Part shown: positions 27,654 to 36,780 of the stretch, piece by piece
How positions within the stretch are numbered: position 1 is the first letter of the stretch
How the letters are laid out: every line of letters starts with the position of its first letter
From: an uncultured Methylococcaceae bacterium
GTDB lineage: Bacteria > Pseudomonadota > Gammaproteobacteria > Methylococcales > Methylococcaceae
Assembly: GCA_903934875.1 (NCBI GenBank)
Contig: CAIZPP010000159.1
Coordinates: forward strand, 1 to 56,961
DNA length: 56,961 nt
Direction of reading: 5' to 3'
The notes under the pieces: generated by a model
Databases searched by the model: none
Told to the model about the DNA's origin: nothing
Seen by the model: only the letters and a program-made list of their open reading frames with translations
Made by a program: the position numbers and the translations under genes

Positions 27654-28589
27654 ATGTCCGATTACAAACCCATGACCCAAGCACTTGAACCACTGCTCGA
27701 ACGTGCCGAATCCATTTTGCGACGCTTGGAACATATTCTTCCGCCAGCGCCCAAAGAACCGGATTGGAACAATGCCATTGCCTACCGCTGGCTAGGCTTG
27801 GACCGGCATCAAGAGAAGCTGCGCCCCATTATCCACCCCAAGACACTAAAACTGGACGACATTCGCTGCATCGACCGGCAGAGAAACCTAATCAGCCGCA
27901 ACACCCGCCAGTTCCTGCGGGGACTCCCCGCCAACAATGTGCTGCTCTGGGGATCGCGAGGCACTGGCAAGTCTTCGCTGATCAAAGCGCTGCTAAACGA
28001 ATATGCCGGGGAGGGCTTGCGCATGGTCGAAATGGACCGTCGGCATTTGGCAGAATTGCCAGATGTATTGGAACTGTTAGAGGACCGCCCGGAGAAATTC
28101 ATCATTTACTGCGACGACCTCTCCTTCGAGGCCGACGATGCCGGCTACAAACGGTTGAAAGCCGCGCTTGAAGGTTCGCTCAGCGGCTTGGCCGATAACG
28201 TGCTAGTCTACGCCACCTCCAACCGCCGCCATTTGTTGCCAGAATACCAGAGCGAGAACCAAGATGCCCGTTATCATGCAGGCGACAAGCTGCAATGCGA
28301 AATCCATCAAGGCGACACGGTGGAGGAAAAAATCTCCCTGTCTGAACGATTTGGCTTGTGGCTGTCTTTCCAGCCATTCACCCAAGACGAATACTTGGAA
28401 ATCGTCCGTTATTGGCTAGAAAAACTCGACGCCTTGCCCGCAGATTGGAATGCCGCCCGTCTACAGGCTTTGCGTTTTGCCTTGGCGAGAGGATCGCGCA
28501 GCGGGCGGGTGGCCTGGCAATTTGCCCGCGATTGGGCGGGGAAGACCATTTTGGAAATAGACACTTTTTCTGGTTTTGCCAGTGACTAA
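27654..28589 (+). CDS. DUF815 family ATP-binding protein
   Basis: 311-residue AAA-like P-loop protein. Walker A is GSRGTGKSS (about 101-109) and Walker B is FIIYCDDLSFE. The arginine-rich segment YATSNRRHLLPE and the C-terminal helical part are as in the DUF815 family. Family members are predicted nucleotide-dependent molecular switches with no firm role. ATG 27654 (or 27672). The stop overlaps the start of the following oxidoreductase, so it is probably co-transcribed with the two genes after it. Confidence 0.85.
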   Translation: MSDYKPMTQALEPLLERAESILRRLEHILPPAPKEPDWNNAIAYRWLGLDRHQEKLRPIIHPKTLKLDDIRCIDRQRNLISRNTRQFLRGLPANNVLLWGSRGTGKSSLIKALLNEYAGEGLRMVEMDRRHLAELPDVLELLEDRPEKFIIYCDDLSFEADDAGYKRLKAALEGSLSGLADNVLVYATSNRRHLLPEYQSENQDARYHAGDKLQCEIHQGDTVEEKISLSERFGLWLSFQPFTQDEYLEIVRYWLEKLDALPADWNAARLQALRFALARGSRSGRVAWQFARDWAGKTILEIDTFSGFASD

Positions 28590-30078
28590 GTACAATAAGA
28601 TTATCGTCGTCGGTTCCGGCCCTGCCGGACTGTCCTGTGCTATGGCCCTGTTAAAAAAAGGTGTCCAAGTCACGCTAGTGGATATCGGGGTGAGGGAATC
28701 CAAGGATTCCGCCAAGGCCAGCAATAGCGCTGTCGATTGGGACCATGCCTATGATAATTTGGTCAAGCCTAAAGGAATACCGCTAAAAACCACATTTGGT
28801 TCTCTGCACCCCTATAGTCAGACTGATTTGGTCAAGCAGATAGACTGCTTACTTGTTTCCAGCCAGAGCGTGGGAGGATTGTCAGCCGTCTGGGGAAGGG
28901 CGTGCCTCCCCTACACCGATTTGGAATTAGACGGCTGGCCACTGCGTTATGAAGACCTGCGGCCTTATTACCATCTGGTGGAACAGGAAATGATGTCGTT
29001 GCACTGCGCCAACCCCAGCGAGTCGGCATTTCCATACCATTCCACCACGGTCATGGCACTCCCCGCCCCGAAATCCCTAGGGGGCATCAGAGAAAAGCTC
29101 CAGCATTATTTTGAAGTTGTCAGTGCCCGCATTGCTTTGAACAAGGGCCGGGAGCAGTCGTGCACGGGTTGCGGCCATTGCCTTGCCGGTTGCCCGGAAA
29201 ATGTTCTGTTAGACCTTTCTGCTGCGGCCGACCGTCTCCGACAACTTTATCCAAATTTCTCCTATGTGCCCCATACCAAGGTCAATACCTTTACCGAAAC
29301 TGAAGACAAGGTCATCATCCAAGGGGTAGACTTGGAGGGCGGCGCAATATCAATTTCAGCCGACAAGCTTTTTCTTGCTTGTGGACCGCTGGCAAGCGCC
29401 ATCATTGCCCTAGGCAGTCAACAAGAAAAGCAAGGCTTGGAGATTCTGGATAGCCAATATTTCATCATTCCATTCATCTCCTTGCAGCCTTTACTCAGCG
29501 CTGACGAGTTGGCCAATTACCATAGCTCTTGCCAATTGATGGCGGAGCATGTGGATGCCAATAGCACCCCCAACCGGACGCATCTCCAATTCTATTTTTA
29601 CAATGAGATTTTTGAGCGGGTGGTTTTTCATCAATTCCCCCTTCTAAGGCACTTTCGCCCTGCCCTGATGCCGATTTTCCGTCGCCTTGGCGTAGTCCAA
29701 GGTTTTCTGCATTCGGATTTATCCGCCAAAATAGCCCTTAAAAAAGCCGGAGATGGCAGATTTGAATTGTCTGTATCCAAACCCGCACCCAAGACGATGA
29801 AAATTCTGCGCCCTATTCTATGCAAGCTTTTCAAAGCGGGGCTAATTCCAATTTTACCGGCCCTGCAAATTAAACTTCCGGGTCAAAGTTTCCATAATGG
29901 CGGGGCTTTGCCGATGCAGGCAGCAGGCGGTTTTCTGACGACGGAATCCAATGGCAAACTACGTGGATTCAGCCGGGTATATATCGCTGACTCCAGCGCC
30001 TTCCCAAGCATTCCAGCCACGACGATTACACTCACCATTATGGCGAATGCCTATCGTGTAGGAGATATCAACGCATGA
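28582..30078 (+). CDS. GMC-like FAD oxidoreductase with inserted ferredoxin-type cysteine cluster
   Basis: About 498 residues from GTG 28582 (TTG 28576 also possible). The N-terminal Rossmann motif is VVGSGPAGLSCAMALLKKG. A substrate-domain segment follows (SVGGLSAVWGRA). The C-terminal GMC-type signature region is IADSSAFPSIPATTITLTIMA. In the middle (about residues 191-205) is SCTGCGHCLAGCPENVL, with the spacing CxxCxxCxxxCP of a 4Fe-4S ferredoxin. It presumably oxidises a sugar or alcohol and could pass electrons through the cluster; the substrate is unknown. It overlaps its neighbours on both sides. Confidence 0.82.
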   Translation: MTKYNKIIVVGSGPAGLSCAMALLKKGVQVTLVDIGVRESKDSAKASNSAVDWDHAYDNLVKPKGIPLKTTFGSLHPYSQTDLVKQIDCLLVSSQSVGGLSAVWGRACLPYTDLELDGWPLRYEDLRPYYHLVEQEMMSLHCANPSESAFPYHSTTVMALPAPKSLGGIREKLQHYFEVVSARIALNKGREQSCTGCGHCLAGCPENVLLDLSAAADRLRQLYPNFSYVPHTKVNTFTETEDKVIIQGVDLEGGAISISADKLFLACGPLASAIIALGSQQEKQGLEILDSQYFIIPFISLQPLLSADELANYHSSCQLMAEHVDANSTPNRTHLQFYFYNEIFERVVFHQFPLLRHFRPALMPIFRRLGVVQGFLHSDLSAKIALKKAGDGRFELSVSKPAPKTMKILRPILCKLFKAGLIPILPALQIKLPGQSFHNGGALPMQAAGGFLTTESNGKLRGFSRVYIADSSAFPSIPATTITLTIMANAYRVGDINA

Positions 30079-30890
30079 AAAAAACCGTACTGATGACGGG
30101 AACCAGTGGTTACTTGGGCAAGTTTTTGTCCGCCCATTTACAGCATGAATTTGACGTAAGCCCTCTGCTGAACAGCCAAGGCTTAGCGTGGCGGCTGGGC
30201 GACTCATTGAACTCCAGCCAATTGCAGGGTGCCCATTATATATTGCATGCGGCCTGGGATATGCATACGGAAAACTGGCAGGAAATCATTGCAAGAAATA
30301 TTCGCGGCTCAAGGATTCTTGTCAAACAGGCCCATGCCCACGGCATCCCGGTGTTATTTATCTCATCGATGAGCGCGTTCAAAGGATGCCGGTCGAAGTA
30401 TGGCCGCGCCAAGCTTATTGTGGAAAAGACCGTGGCCTGCCATGGTGGAAAGATCATTCGCCCCGGTTTGATTTGGAGCCAGGCGCAATTGGGCGGAATT
30501 CTCGGCAAAATAGCAAGCTTGGTCCGTTGCTTGCCGCTCATTGCCATCCCCTCCACCGACCGGCAAAAGTTGCACATGACGAATCTAAGCGATCTTGGGG
30601 ATATTATTCTGGATATTCTCCACGGCACTTTGAACATCAACCGCCACCCAGTATTTGCCGAACCCGAACCCATTACCCTGAAAGCCATTGTGCAGGCTGT
30701 GGCAAGGAAAAGCGGCAAGCCGGCTATTGTGTTTGCGATCAACCCAACTTTTTTCATGTTCGCTTTAGCGATGGCAAACCGGCTGCTAGGCCCGAAAAAA
30801 ATTAAAGTTGATTCGCTAGTCGGCCTGCTTTATGCCGTTGACAAGCCTGAGTTCTGTGGCATTTACCCTAAGTCCCGTTTTTTGTCGTAA
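30075..30890 (+). CDS. NAD(P)-dependent epimerase/dehydratase (extended SDR)
   Basis: 271 residues. The nucleotide-binding motif is GTSGYLG (9-15). The catalytic Ser region is FISSMSAF and the catalytic pair is YGRAK (YxxxK). It probably modifies a nucleotide sugar. Start ATG overlaps the oxidoreductase stop (ATGA). Together with the oxidoreductase it suggests a carbohydrate-modification unit. Confidence 0.85.
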   Translation: MKKTVLMTGTSGYLGKFLSAHLQHEFDVSPLLNSQGLAWRLGDSLNSSQLQGAHYILHAAWDMHTENWQEIIARNIRGSRILVKQAHAHGIPVLFISSMSAFKGCRSKYGRAKLIVEKTVACHGGKIIRPGLIWSQAQLGGILGKIASLVRCLPLIAIPSTDRQKLHMTNLSDLGDIILDILHGTLNINRHPVFAEPEPITLKAIVQAVARKSGKPAIVFAINPTFFMFALAMANRLLGPKKIKVDSLVGLLYAVDKPEFCGIYPKSRFLS

Positions 30891-30914
30891 TTCGGCAGTC
30901 ATAGCATTGCCCAA

Positions 30915-31997
30915 TCAATCCTCTTTCGCATCGACATGGCGGGTGGCGATGGCGCGAAAATCGTCCAGCCTCGCCATGAAGGCATCCACCACGTCGGGGT
31001 CTAAATGCCCGCCCCGCCACTCTAGGATGATTTCCACAGCCTGCTCGACAGTGAATGCCTGCTTGTAGGACCGCTTGCTGAGCAGTGCGTCGAACACATC
31101 GGCCAGTGCCATCAGGCGCGCGGAAAGCGGGATGGCCTCGCCCCGCAAACCATTAGGATAACCGCTGCCGTCCCATTTTTCATGGTGATTGGCGGCTATT
31201 TCCATGGCGATGTGCAAGAAGCCTAGCGCAGTCTGGTCTTCTTCGTATTGTATGGATCGCCAGATGGCATCAGCACCGATGTTAGCGTGGCTTTGCATAA
31301 TCCCCCATTCTTCCGGCGTGAGCTTGCCGGGCTTGTTCAGCACATGGTCGGGGATGCCAACTTTGCCGATATCGTGCAGCGGCGCCGCCTTGGCGTAGCT
31401 TTCGATGACCTCCTGGGTTAGTATCCCGGAATATTTTGGCAGCTTGGCCAACTCCTTGGCTAACATATTGACATAGCACTGGGTGCGCAGGATGTGTTTG
31501 CCGGTCTCTTTGTCACGCGCTTCGGCCAGGCAGGCCAGGGCACGCATGCTGACGTCTTGTATCATCTGGTTCTGCCGCATACGGCGCTTGACCTCGGCTT
31601 CCAGCCACGCGTTATGGTCGCGCATGAGATCGTGTGCCTCTTTTAGATCGAGTTGGCCGCGCACACGCGCCAGCACGATGGCCGGATGCACCGGTTTGGT
31701 GATGAAATCGGCGGCTCCTAGGTCTAGCCCGTGGGTTTCATCCTCGGCGGCATCCAGCGTAGTGATGAAAATGACCGGAATGTCGCTGGTATTGGGATTG
31801 GCGCGCAAGCGGGTGATGACTTCGTAACCATCCATTTCTGGCATCATCACATCTAAAAGGATCAAGTCGGGGCGCGGCCCTGAAACCACCGCTGCCAGCG
31901 CACGAGCTCCTGAATTGGCCACGCGCACCCGGTAATATGGCATCAATATCTCACCAAACACGGTAAGATTTTCCGGGGTGTCGTCCACCAGCAGCAC
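30915..31997 (-). CDS. Response regulator with HD-GYP domain (second copy), possible 5' frameshift
   Basis: 360 residues from GTG 31997. Receiver with LLVDD at the very N-terminus and phosphoacceptor in LILLDVMMPEMDG. The HD-GYP domain has PLHDIGKVGIPD and HHEKWDGSGYPNG. All catalytic signatures are present. GTG 31997 leaves no residues before the first receiver strand and lacks a Shine-Dalgarno. An ATG at 32041 (MLRNNPKSAPSR) joins perfectly if the A6 run at 32000-32005 (minus strand) had one more A, giving KKTVLLVDD. So either a frameshift, phase variation or a sequence error is likely. Same family as the regulator at 11629-12657 but not its close duplicate. Confidence 0.85.
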   Translation of the reverse strand: MLLVDDTPENLTVFGEILMPYYRVRVANSGARALAAVVSGPRPDLILLDVMMPEMDGYEVITRLRANPNTSDIPVIFITTLDAAEDETHGLDLGAADFITKPVHPAIVLARVRGQLDLKEAHDLMRDHNAWLEAEVKRRMRQNQMIQDVSMRALACLAEARDKETGKHILRTQCYVNMLAKELAKLPKYSGILTQEVIESYAKAAPLHDIGKVGIPDHVLNKPGKLTPEEWGIMQSHANIGADAIWRSIQYEEDQTALGFLHIAMEIAANHHEKWDGSGYPNGLRGEAIPLSARLMALADVFDALLSKRSYKQAFTVEQAVEIILEWRGGHLDPDVVDAFMARLDDFRAIATRHVDAKED

Positions 31998-32440
31998 GGT
32001 TTTTTGCGGCTTGGCGCCGACTTCGGATTGTTGCGCAACATCACATAGCTCTCCCGCTTGCGCTGCATCAGCATTAATGGTTCATGATAGGCACAGGTGA
32101 AACACATCAGTGGAAGCAGTTTTGACAGAAGATGCACAAAATACCACTCCACTGCTAAGTATAGCCGTTCTGGGAAGCAGCGGTTTGTACTTTGTGGTGC
32201 ACGGACGGCAGGCCGTCGCACACCACACTTATGGGCTGAGCAGATTCGCCGGTAAGCGTTCACCACCGCTGAGAGTGTGGGCATCTCGCCGCTGAGGGGG
32301 CCAGGATGACCGCGTTGCTTGGAAAAGGCAGGGGTGAGTGAACGCTTACAAGGAAATCAAGCTTGCTTGAAGCTAGTCATTCAGTTTAGTATATACCCGT
32401 CAACCCAGAAAAATTAATATATGGCGTTTTCATTTTTAAA
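31998..32440. other. Intergenic region with hairpin and IS66-like miniature element
   Basis: Besides the possible N-terminal codons of the HD-GYP regulator (32006-32041), this holds a hairpin at about 32194-32226 (gtggtgcacggacggc against gccgtcgcacaccac) and the GTAAGCG element at 32252-32349. No gene is recognised. Confidence 0.5.
32252..32349. mobile_element. Miniature element with GTAAGCGTTCAC ends (IS66-like termini), copy 1
   Basis: 98 bp with ends gtaagcgttcac and gtgaacgcttac. Termini starting GTAA and 8-bp target duplications are typical of the IS66 family. Here the 8-bp flanks do not match (attcgccg against aaggaaat). No coding capacity. Confidence 0.65.
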
Positions 32441-32520
32441 ATGCTGTACATGAATATTTCACCATGCTTCACATACCCTTTTCAGAAATGCATGAAAACC
32501 AATCATTTAAACGCGTATAA
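32420..32520 (+). repeat. TACAGCG-family related repeat over the start of the membrane-protein gene
   Basis: The segment tttttaaaatgctgtacatg, then aatatttcaccatgcttcac and later caatcatttaaacgcgtat, is related to 8000-8160 next to pyrE. The first ATG of the downstream frame (32441) lies inside the repeat terminus aaaatgctgta. Confidence 0.55.
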
Positions 32521-34132
32521 TAATGAACTAATCGCAAGGAACGCGTCGCTAATTATCCTTGTCTTGTCAATATCCGGCTTCGCCATTTGGTCGCTCTTGC
32601 TCGGACAGGATGCAAATTGGGATTTCAAAAACTATCATTATTACAATCCCTTTGCACTATTGTCAGGCCGCATGGCTTATGATATTGCGCCAGCACAGCA
32701 ACAAACTTTTTTAAATCCAGCCGTTGATATACTCCCATTTTTGCTTATAAAGTACTTCACACCACGCGTATTCGGAATCATGATAGGAGCTTGGCACGGA
32801 ATTAATTTATGGTTATTATTCCTAATGGGCAGGGAACTTCTTGTTCGCATCAATTTCCCCAAAGCTTCGGTTTGGGCTGCAATCTGCGCACTGGTCGGCG
32901 TTAAAGCGGCAAGCTCGGTTTCCGAAGTGGGAACCACATACCATGACCTGACCCTAAGCGTGTTCATTCTTGGCTCAGTTTATCTATATTTGCGGGCATG
33001 GCCGGACTTCAAGCAAGGCACAGCGACAGTATCACTCCGATCTATGACGTTTTCAGGTTTTCTCTTAGGACTCGCAGTAGGATTAAAACTGACTTTCGCT
33101 CTATACGCTATCGGCATGGGTTTGGCTATCTTGGTTGTCCAGATTGCCATACTCAAGAGGTACCGTGGCCTGCTGCCGTTCGGACTGGCGGCCCTACTCG
33201 CTTTTCTGTTAACCGCCGGACCTTGGATGTGGTTTCTCTGGAAGCACTATGGAAACCCGATGTTTCCACTGTACAACGGAATATTCCAATCTCCATTCTA
33301 TCCACTTTTTAATACATTTGATTCTCGATTTTTACCGAAAACCGCTTGGGATGCGATAATTTTCCCATTCAATTTCACTTTAGCGGCACATGCGGGCAAT
33401 GAGCTTTCCTTTCGCGATTTTCGGATAGCTTTTCTATATGTGGGCACTTCTCTTGCCAGTGCCTATGTTTTGACTACTTTGCTGCTGGCCCGCCGCTGCG
33501 GCTCCAACCTAGCTGCTAATGTGAAGCTCGATTTTTCAGTCGTTTGGTTGCTTGTTTTTATCTGGACTACCTACCTCGCTTGGCTGAAAATGTTCGCCGT
33601 CTACCGCTATCTGATCTGTATTGAACTTTTGTCACCGATCATCTTAGTCCTTCTTGTTGGCAGTTTGATCAAATTTCAATTTTCCAGGCCTTTGCTTCTG
33701 GTATGTTTTCTTTTTTTAGTATTTAATACGAGGGCACCTGACTGGGGCCGAGCGCCTTGGGCGGATGATTTTTTTGGTGTGCATCCACCTCCAATTACAT
33801 GGGAAGAAAACTCAGTGGTACTGATAGCCTCTGATTCTCCGCTGGCTTATGTTATCCCTGCATTTCCAAAAGCTGTGCGCTTTGTTCGCATTGAAGGAAA
33901 CTTCATCAATCTAGGCCAAAAAACTGCATTGACTGATCAAGTAAGATCGGTTATTTCAGAATCGGTTAATAATTTATATCTACTAACTTACCGATCCAGC
34001 ATCAATGAGAGCACCCAAGTTGCCAATCAGTATATTAAGGATCATACTGCCACAGTTGGCAGTTGCGAACCTGTAATATCTCGAATTGATTCCTCAATTG
34101 TCCTTTGTCGCTTATACCTATCTGGAAGCTAA
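32492..34132 (+). CDS. Polytopic membrane protein, possible GT-C-type glycosyltransferase
   Basis: About 546 residues with roughly ten hydrophobic helices (for instance SLIILVLSISGFAIWSLLLG and GFLLGLAVGLKLTFALYAIG). An acidic motif follows the first helix (GQDANWDFKNYHYYNPF), and there is a soluble C-terminal tail (about 450 onward). This topology resembles GT-C glycosyltransferases that use lipid-linked sugars, but no family is certain. The ATG at 32441 lies in a repeat; ATG 32492 (MKTNHLNAYNNE) is the better start, though still within repeat-related sequence. It precedes a GT2 gene by 4 bp, so a joint role in glycan assembly is likely. Confidence 0.7.
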   Translation: MKTNHLNAYNNELIARNASLIILVLSISGFAIWSLLLGQDANWDFKNYHYYNPFALLSGRMAYDIAPAQQQTFLNPAVDILPFLLIKYFTPRVFGIMIGAWHGINLWLLFLMGRELLVRINFPKASVWAAICALVGVKAASSVSEVGTTYHDLTLSVFILGSVYLYLRAWPDFKQGTATVSLRSMTFSGFLLGLAVGLKLTFALYAIGMGLAILVVQIAILKRYRGLLPFGLAALLAFLLTAGPWMWFLWKHYGNPMFPLYNGIFQSPFYPLFNTFDSRFLPKTAWDAIIFPFNFTLAAHAGNELSFRDFRIAFLYVGTSLASAYVLTTLLLARRCGSNLAANVKLDFSVVWLLVFIWTTYLAWLKMFAVYRYLICIELLSPIILVLLVGSLIKFQFSRPLLLVCFLFLVFNTRAPDWGRAPWADDFFGVHPPPITWEENSVVLIASDSPLAYVIPAFPKAVRFVRIEGNFINLGQKTALTDQVRSVISESVNNLYLLTYRSSINESTQVANQYIKDHTATVGSCEPVISRIDSSIVLCRLYLSGS

Positions 34133-34136
34133 TACC

Positions 34137-35096
34137 ATGTCCTATTCAAGCATCGAACGAATTGCAGTCATCGTCCCGTGTTTTAATGAAGAAATTGCGA
34201 TTGGTAAAGTCGTTAAAGATTTCAAGATGGCCCTGCCACTAGCCACCATCTACGTCTATGACAACAATTCGACCGACGCGACTGTGGATGTTGCGAAGGC
34301 GGAAGGGGCTATCGTCAAGATGGAACCCTTGCAAGGAAAAGGGAATGTGGTAAGAAGGATGTTCGCGGACGTGGAGGCCGATATCTACGTTCTCGTGGAT
34401 GGGGACGATACTTATGATGCGTCGGTTGCCGCTAGCCTAATTGCCGAACTGCAAGAAAAGCAGTTGGACATGGTTAATGCGGCCCGCCTATCTTCGAGTA
34501 AAGAAAGTTACCGGACCGGCCACCGTTTTGGCAACTGGTTATTGACATCAATGGTTGCTTGGATATTCGGGCAGCGCTTTAATGACATGCTTTCCGGCTA
34601 CCGGGTGTTCAGCCGCAGGTATGTGAAGAGTTTTCCAGCCAGAGCGCAGGGTTTTGAAATTGAGACCGAACTCACCGTCCATGCCTTGCAACTCAATTTG
34701 CCGGTAGTCGAGGTCTTAACACCTTATAAAGAGCGGCCTGAAGGGTCTACCAGTAAGCTTCGAACCTATAGGGACGGTTTTCACATTTTAGTGATGATTG
34801 TGCGGCTCTTGAAAGCGGAGCGCCCTTTGCTGTTCTTTTCCAGCTTTGCCTTCATATTCGCCATGACAGGAATCGGTTTAGCGTTTCCGATATTTGACAC
34901 CTACTTAAGCACCGGCTTGGTGCCTAGGCTGCCGACGGCGATGTTGATTATTGGATTGACAATTCTTGCCGCCATCAGCTTTACTTGCGGTGTGATTCTG
35001 GACAGCGTCACCCAAGGACGGCGGGAAATGCGCCGTCTAGCCTACCTACAACATCCGGCACCTCTAGCAACAAACAATCGCCCAAGCCGTTTTTGA
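34137..35096 (+). CDS. Glycosyltransferase family 2, membrane-anchored
   Basis: 319 residues from ATG 34137. The GT-A domain has VIVPCFNEEIAIGKVV, the DNNSTDAT motif, the metal-binding acidic motif VDGDDTYD and MLSGYRVFSRR. Two C-terminal hydrophobic helices follow (about 235-255 and 270-295). Resembles dolichyl/undecaprenyl-phosphate sugar transferases and related transferases. The start is set by ggaagc upstream and by the end of the previous gene, 4 bp before. Confidence 0.88.
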   Translation: MSYSSIERIAVIVPCFNEEIAIGKVVKDFKMALPLATIYVYDNNSTDATVDVAKAEGAIVKMEPLQGKGNVVRRMFADVEADIYVLVDGDDTYDASVAASLIAELQEKQLDMVNAARLSSSKESYRTGHRFGNWLLTSMVAWIFGQRFNDMLSGYRVFSRRYVKSFPARAQGFEIETELTVHALQLNLPVVEVLTPYKERPEGSTSKLRTYRDGFHILVMIVRLLKAERPLLFFSSFAFIFAMTGIGLAFPIFDTYLSTGLVPRLPTAMLIIGLTILAAISFTCGVILDSVTQGRREMRRLAYLQHPAPLATNNRPSRF

Positions 35097-35175
35097 TTCT
35101 AAGCCTTTGCATCTATAATTGTCAGCCCGCCCGCCAATAGCGGTGGAGCGGACACCCAATCCAGGAGAGCCAAAC

Positions 35176-35481
35176 ATGACCAAACGCCTTACCAAGCAAG
35201 AACTGATTGACACCGTAAAAAGCCACTTGGCCGAAAAACGCCCCGACATCACAAAAATCGATGTGGAGACCGTCTCGGATGCGCTGTGGGAAACCATCCG
35301 GAGAGAATTGGCCGACGGCAACGTGGTCCCTATCCCGGGGTTTGGAATCTTCGAACTAAAGGAAAGCGCAGAGCGTACCGGACGCAACCCGCAATCCGGC
35401 GAACCAATAACGATTGCCGCATCCAAGGCGGTGCGCTTCAAGCTGGCAGCGCCGTTCAAAGCGCAGCTGAACGGCGGTTAA
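35176..35481 (+). CDS. HU/IHF family DNA-binding protein
   Basis: 101 residues from ATG 35176, preceded by aggagagcc. Histone-like protein; the conserved IPGFGIFELKESAERTGRNP beta-arm region and the C-terminal segment AASKAVRFKLAAPFK are clear. It binds DNA as a dimer. The N-terminus is slightly unusual for HU (TKRLTKQELIDTVK). Convergent with dnaJ, with a shared terminator between. Confidence 0.9.
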   Translation: MTKRLTKQELIDTVKSHLAEKRPDITKIDVETVSDALWETIRRELADGNVVPIPGFGIFELKESAERTGRNPQSGEPITIAASKAVRFKLAAPFKAQLNGG

Positions 35482-35529
35482 ACCTGGCAACAGCTATTTG
35501 CTAAACGCCCGAGGCGCAAGGATGCCTTG

Positions 35530-35563
35530 AAAAAAGGGCGGGCTTTTTCAGTCCGCCTTTTTT
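35530..35563. terminator. Bidirectional terminator between HU gene and dnaJ
   Basis: The A-run gaaaaaa precedes stem gggcgg, loop gctttttcagt and stem ccgcc, and tttttt follows. U-runs would form on both strands. Confidence 0.8.
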
Positions 35564-35564
35564 G

Positions 35565-36701
35565 TCATAAGCCCAGCTTGTCAAAAAATGTCTTCACTCC
35601 ATCCAACCAACCTTGGTGTTGCGGGCTGTGCGTGTCAGCGGCGCCTACCAATGATTCGTCCAGTTTCTTGATCAGATCGAGTTGTTCGCGGGTAAGGTTA
35701 ACCGGGGTTTCGATATGGACTTTACAGATCAAATCACCCACTGGGCCACCGCGCACAGGCTTGACTCCTTTGCCGCGCATGCGGAAAAGCTTGCCAGTTT
35801 GCGTTTCTGCGGGAATTTTCAGCGTTGCCCTGCCGTCCAGGGTAGGGACTTCCAGCTCTCCGCCCAAGCAGGCCACCGGGAAACTGATGGGCACTTCGGA
35901 ATATAGGTTCGCACCGTCACGGGTGAAGATCGGGTGTTCCTTGACGTTGACCTGGACGTACAAGTCGCCTGGCGGGCCACCCGCATCGCCGGCCTCGCCC
36001 TCGCCACCTAGGCGTATGCGGTCGCCAGTGTCAACGCCCGATGGAATCTTTACCGAGAGGGTTTTGGTTTCCTGCACCCTGCCCTGGCCGCGGCAAATTC
36101 CGCAAGGGTCTTTGATTTGTTGGCCTGAGCCTCGGCAGGCCGGACACGTTTGCTGCACGGCAAAAAAACCCTGCTGCATCCGCACCGCACCATGGCCTTG
36201 GCAGGTTGAACAAGTCACCGGGCTGGTGCCTTTCTTCGCCCCCGAGCCTCCGCAGGAACTGCAAGGCACGTAGGTCGGCACACGTATTTTCACATCGGTC
36301 CCAGCCACAGCCTCCTCTAAGGTCAAGTCGAGGTTGTAACGTAGGTCCGCCCCCCTTTGCGCACGGCTGCGCCCCCCTCCCCCGCCTCCACGCCGACCCC
36401 CGGCACCAAAAATATCGCCGAAAATATCGCCGAAAATATCGCCGAAATCGGCATGTTGACCACCGCCCATGGAAGGATCGACCCCGGCATGTCCAAACTG
36501 GTCATAAGCCGAGCGCTTCTTCGCATCGGACAATATCTCGTAGGCTTCCTTGACCTTTTTAAATTTCTCCTCGGCATCGGGATTGTCGGTATTGCGGTCA
36601 GGATGATACTTCATTGCTAAGCGGCGAAAACTCTTTTTGATTTCGTCGTCGCTGGCATTGCGGGGAACGCCTAATAGTTCGTAATAATCTTCTTTTGCCA
36701 T
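35565..36701 (-). CDS. dnaJ: Chaperone protein DnaJ
   Basis: 378 residues. J-domain 5-70 with HPD (YHPDRNTDN), a Gly-rich linker, and four zinc-binding CxxCxGxG repeats ([32 protein letters not shown]) at about 146-210. The C-terminal client-binding domain follows. Stimulates DnaK ATPase and delivers substrates. In relatives dnaJ follows dnaK; here 4.8 kb of accessory genes separate them and a terminator follows dnaK, so dnaJ must have its own promoter. Confidence 0.97.
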   Translation of the reverse strand: MAKEDYYELLGVPRNASDDEIKKSFRRLAMKYHPDRNTDNPDAEEKFKKVKEAYEILSDAKKRSAYDQFGHAGVDPSMGGGQHADFGDIFGDIFGDIFGAGGRRGGGGGGRSRAQRGADLRYNLDLTLEEAVAGTDVKIRVPTYVPCSSCGGSGAKKGTSPVTCSTCQGHGAVRMQQGFFAVQQTCPACRGSGQQIKDPCGICRGQGRVQETKTLSVKIPSGVDTGDRIRLGGEGEAGDAGGPPGDLYVQVNVKEHPIFTRDGANLYSEVPISFPVACLGGELEVPTLDGRATLKIPAETQTGKLFRMRGKGVKPVRGGPVGDLICKVHIETPVNLTREQLDLIKKLDESLVGAADTHSPQHQGWLDGVKTFFDKLGL

Positions 36702-36780
36702 AATGAGTCTAGCCGCAGGCTTGCGCGAGCGGCTTCGGGTTAAAGGTTAATGGTTATGCCATTGCTGGCGGCTTACTTTT

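Noticed and set aside
32441-32491. First 17 codons of the membrane-protein frame
   Set aside because: The ATG at 32441 lies in the end of a repeat related to 8000-8160; ATG 32492 is preferred.
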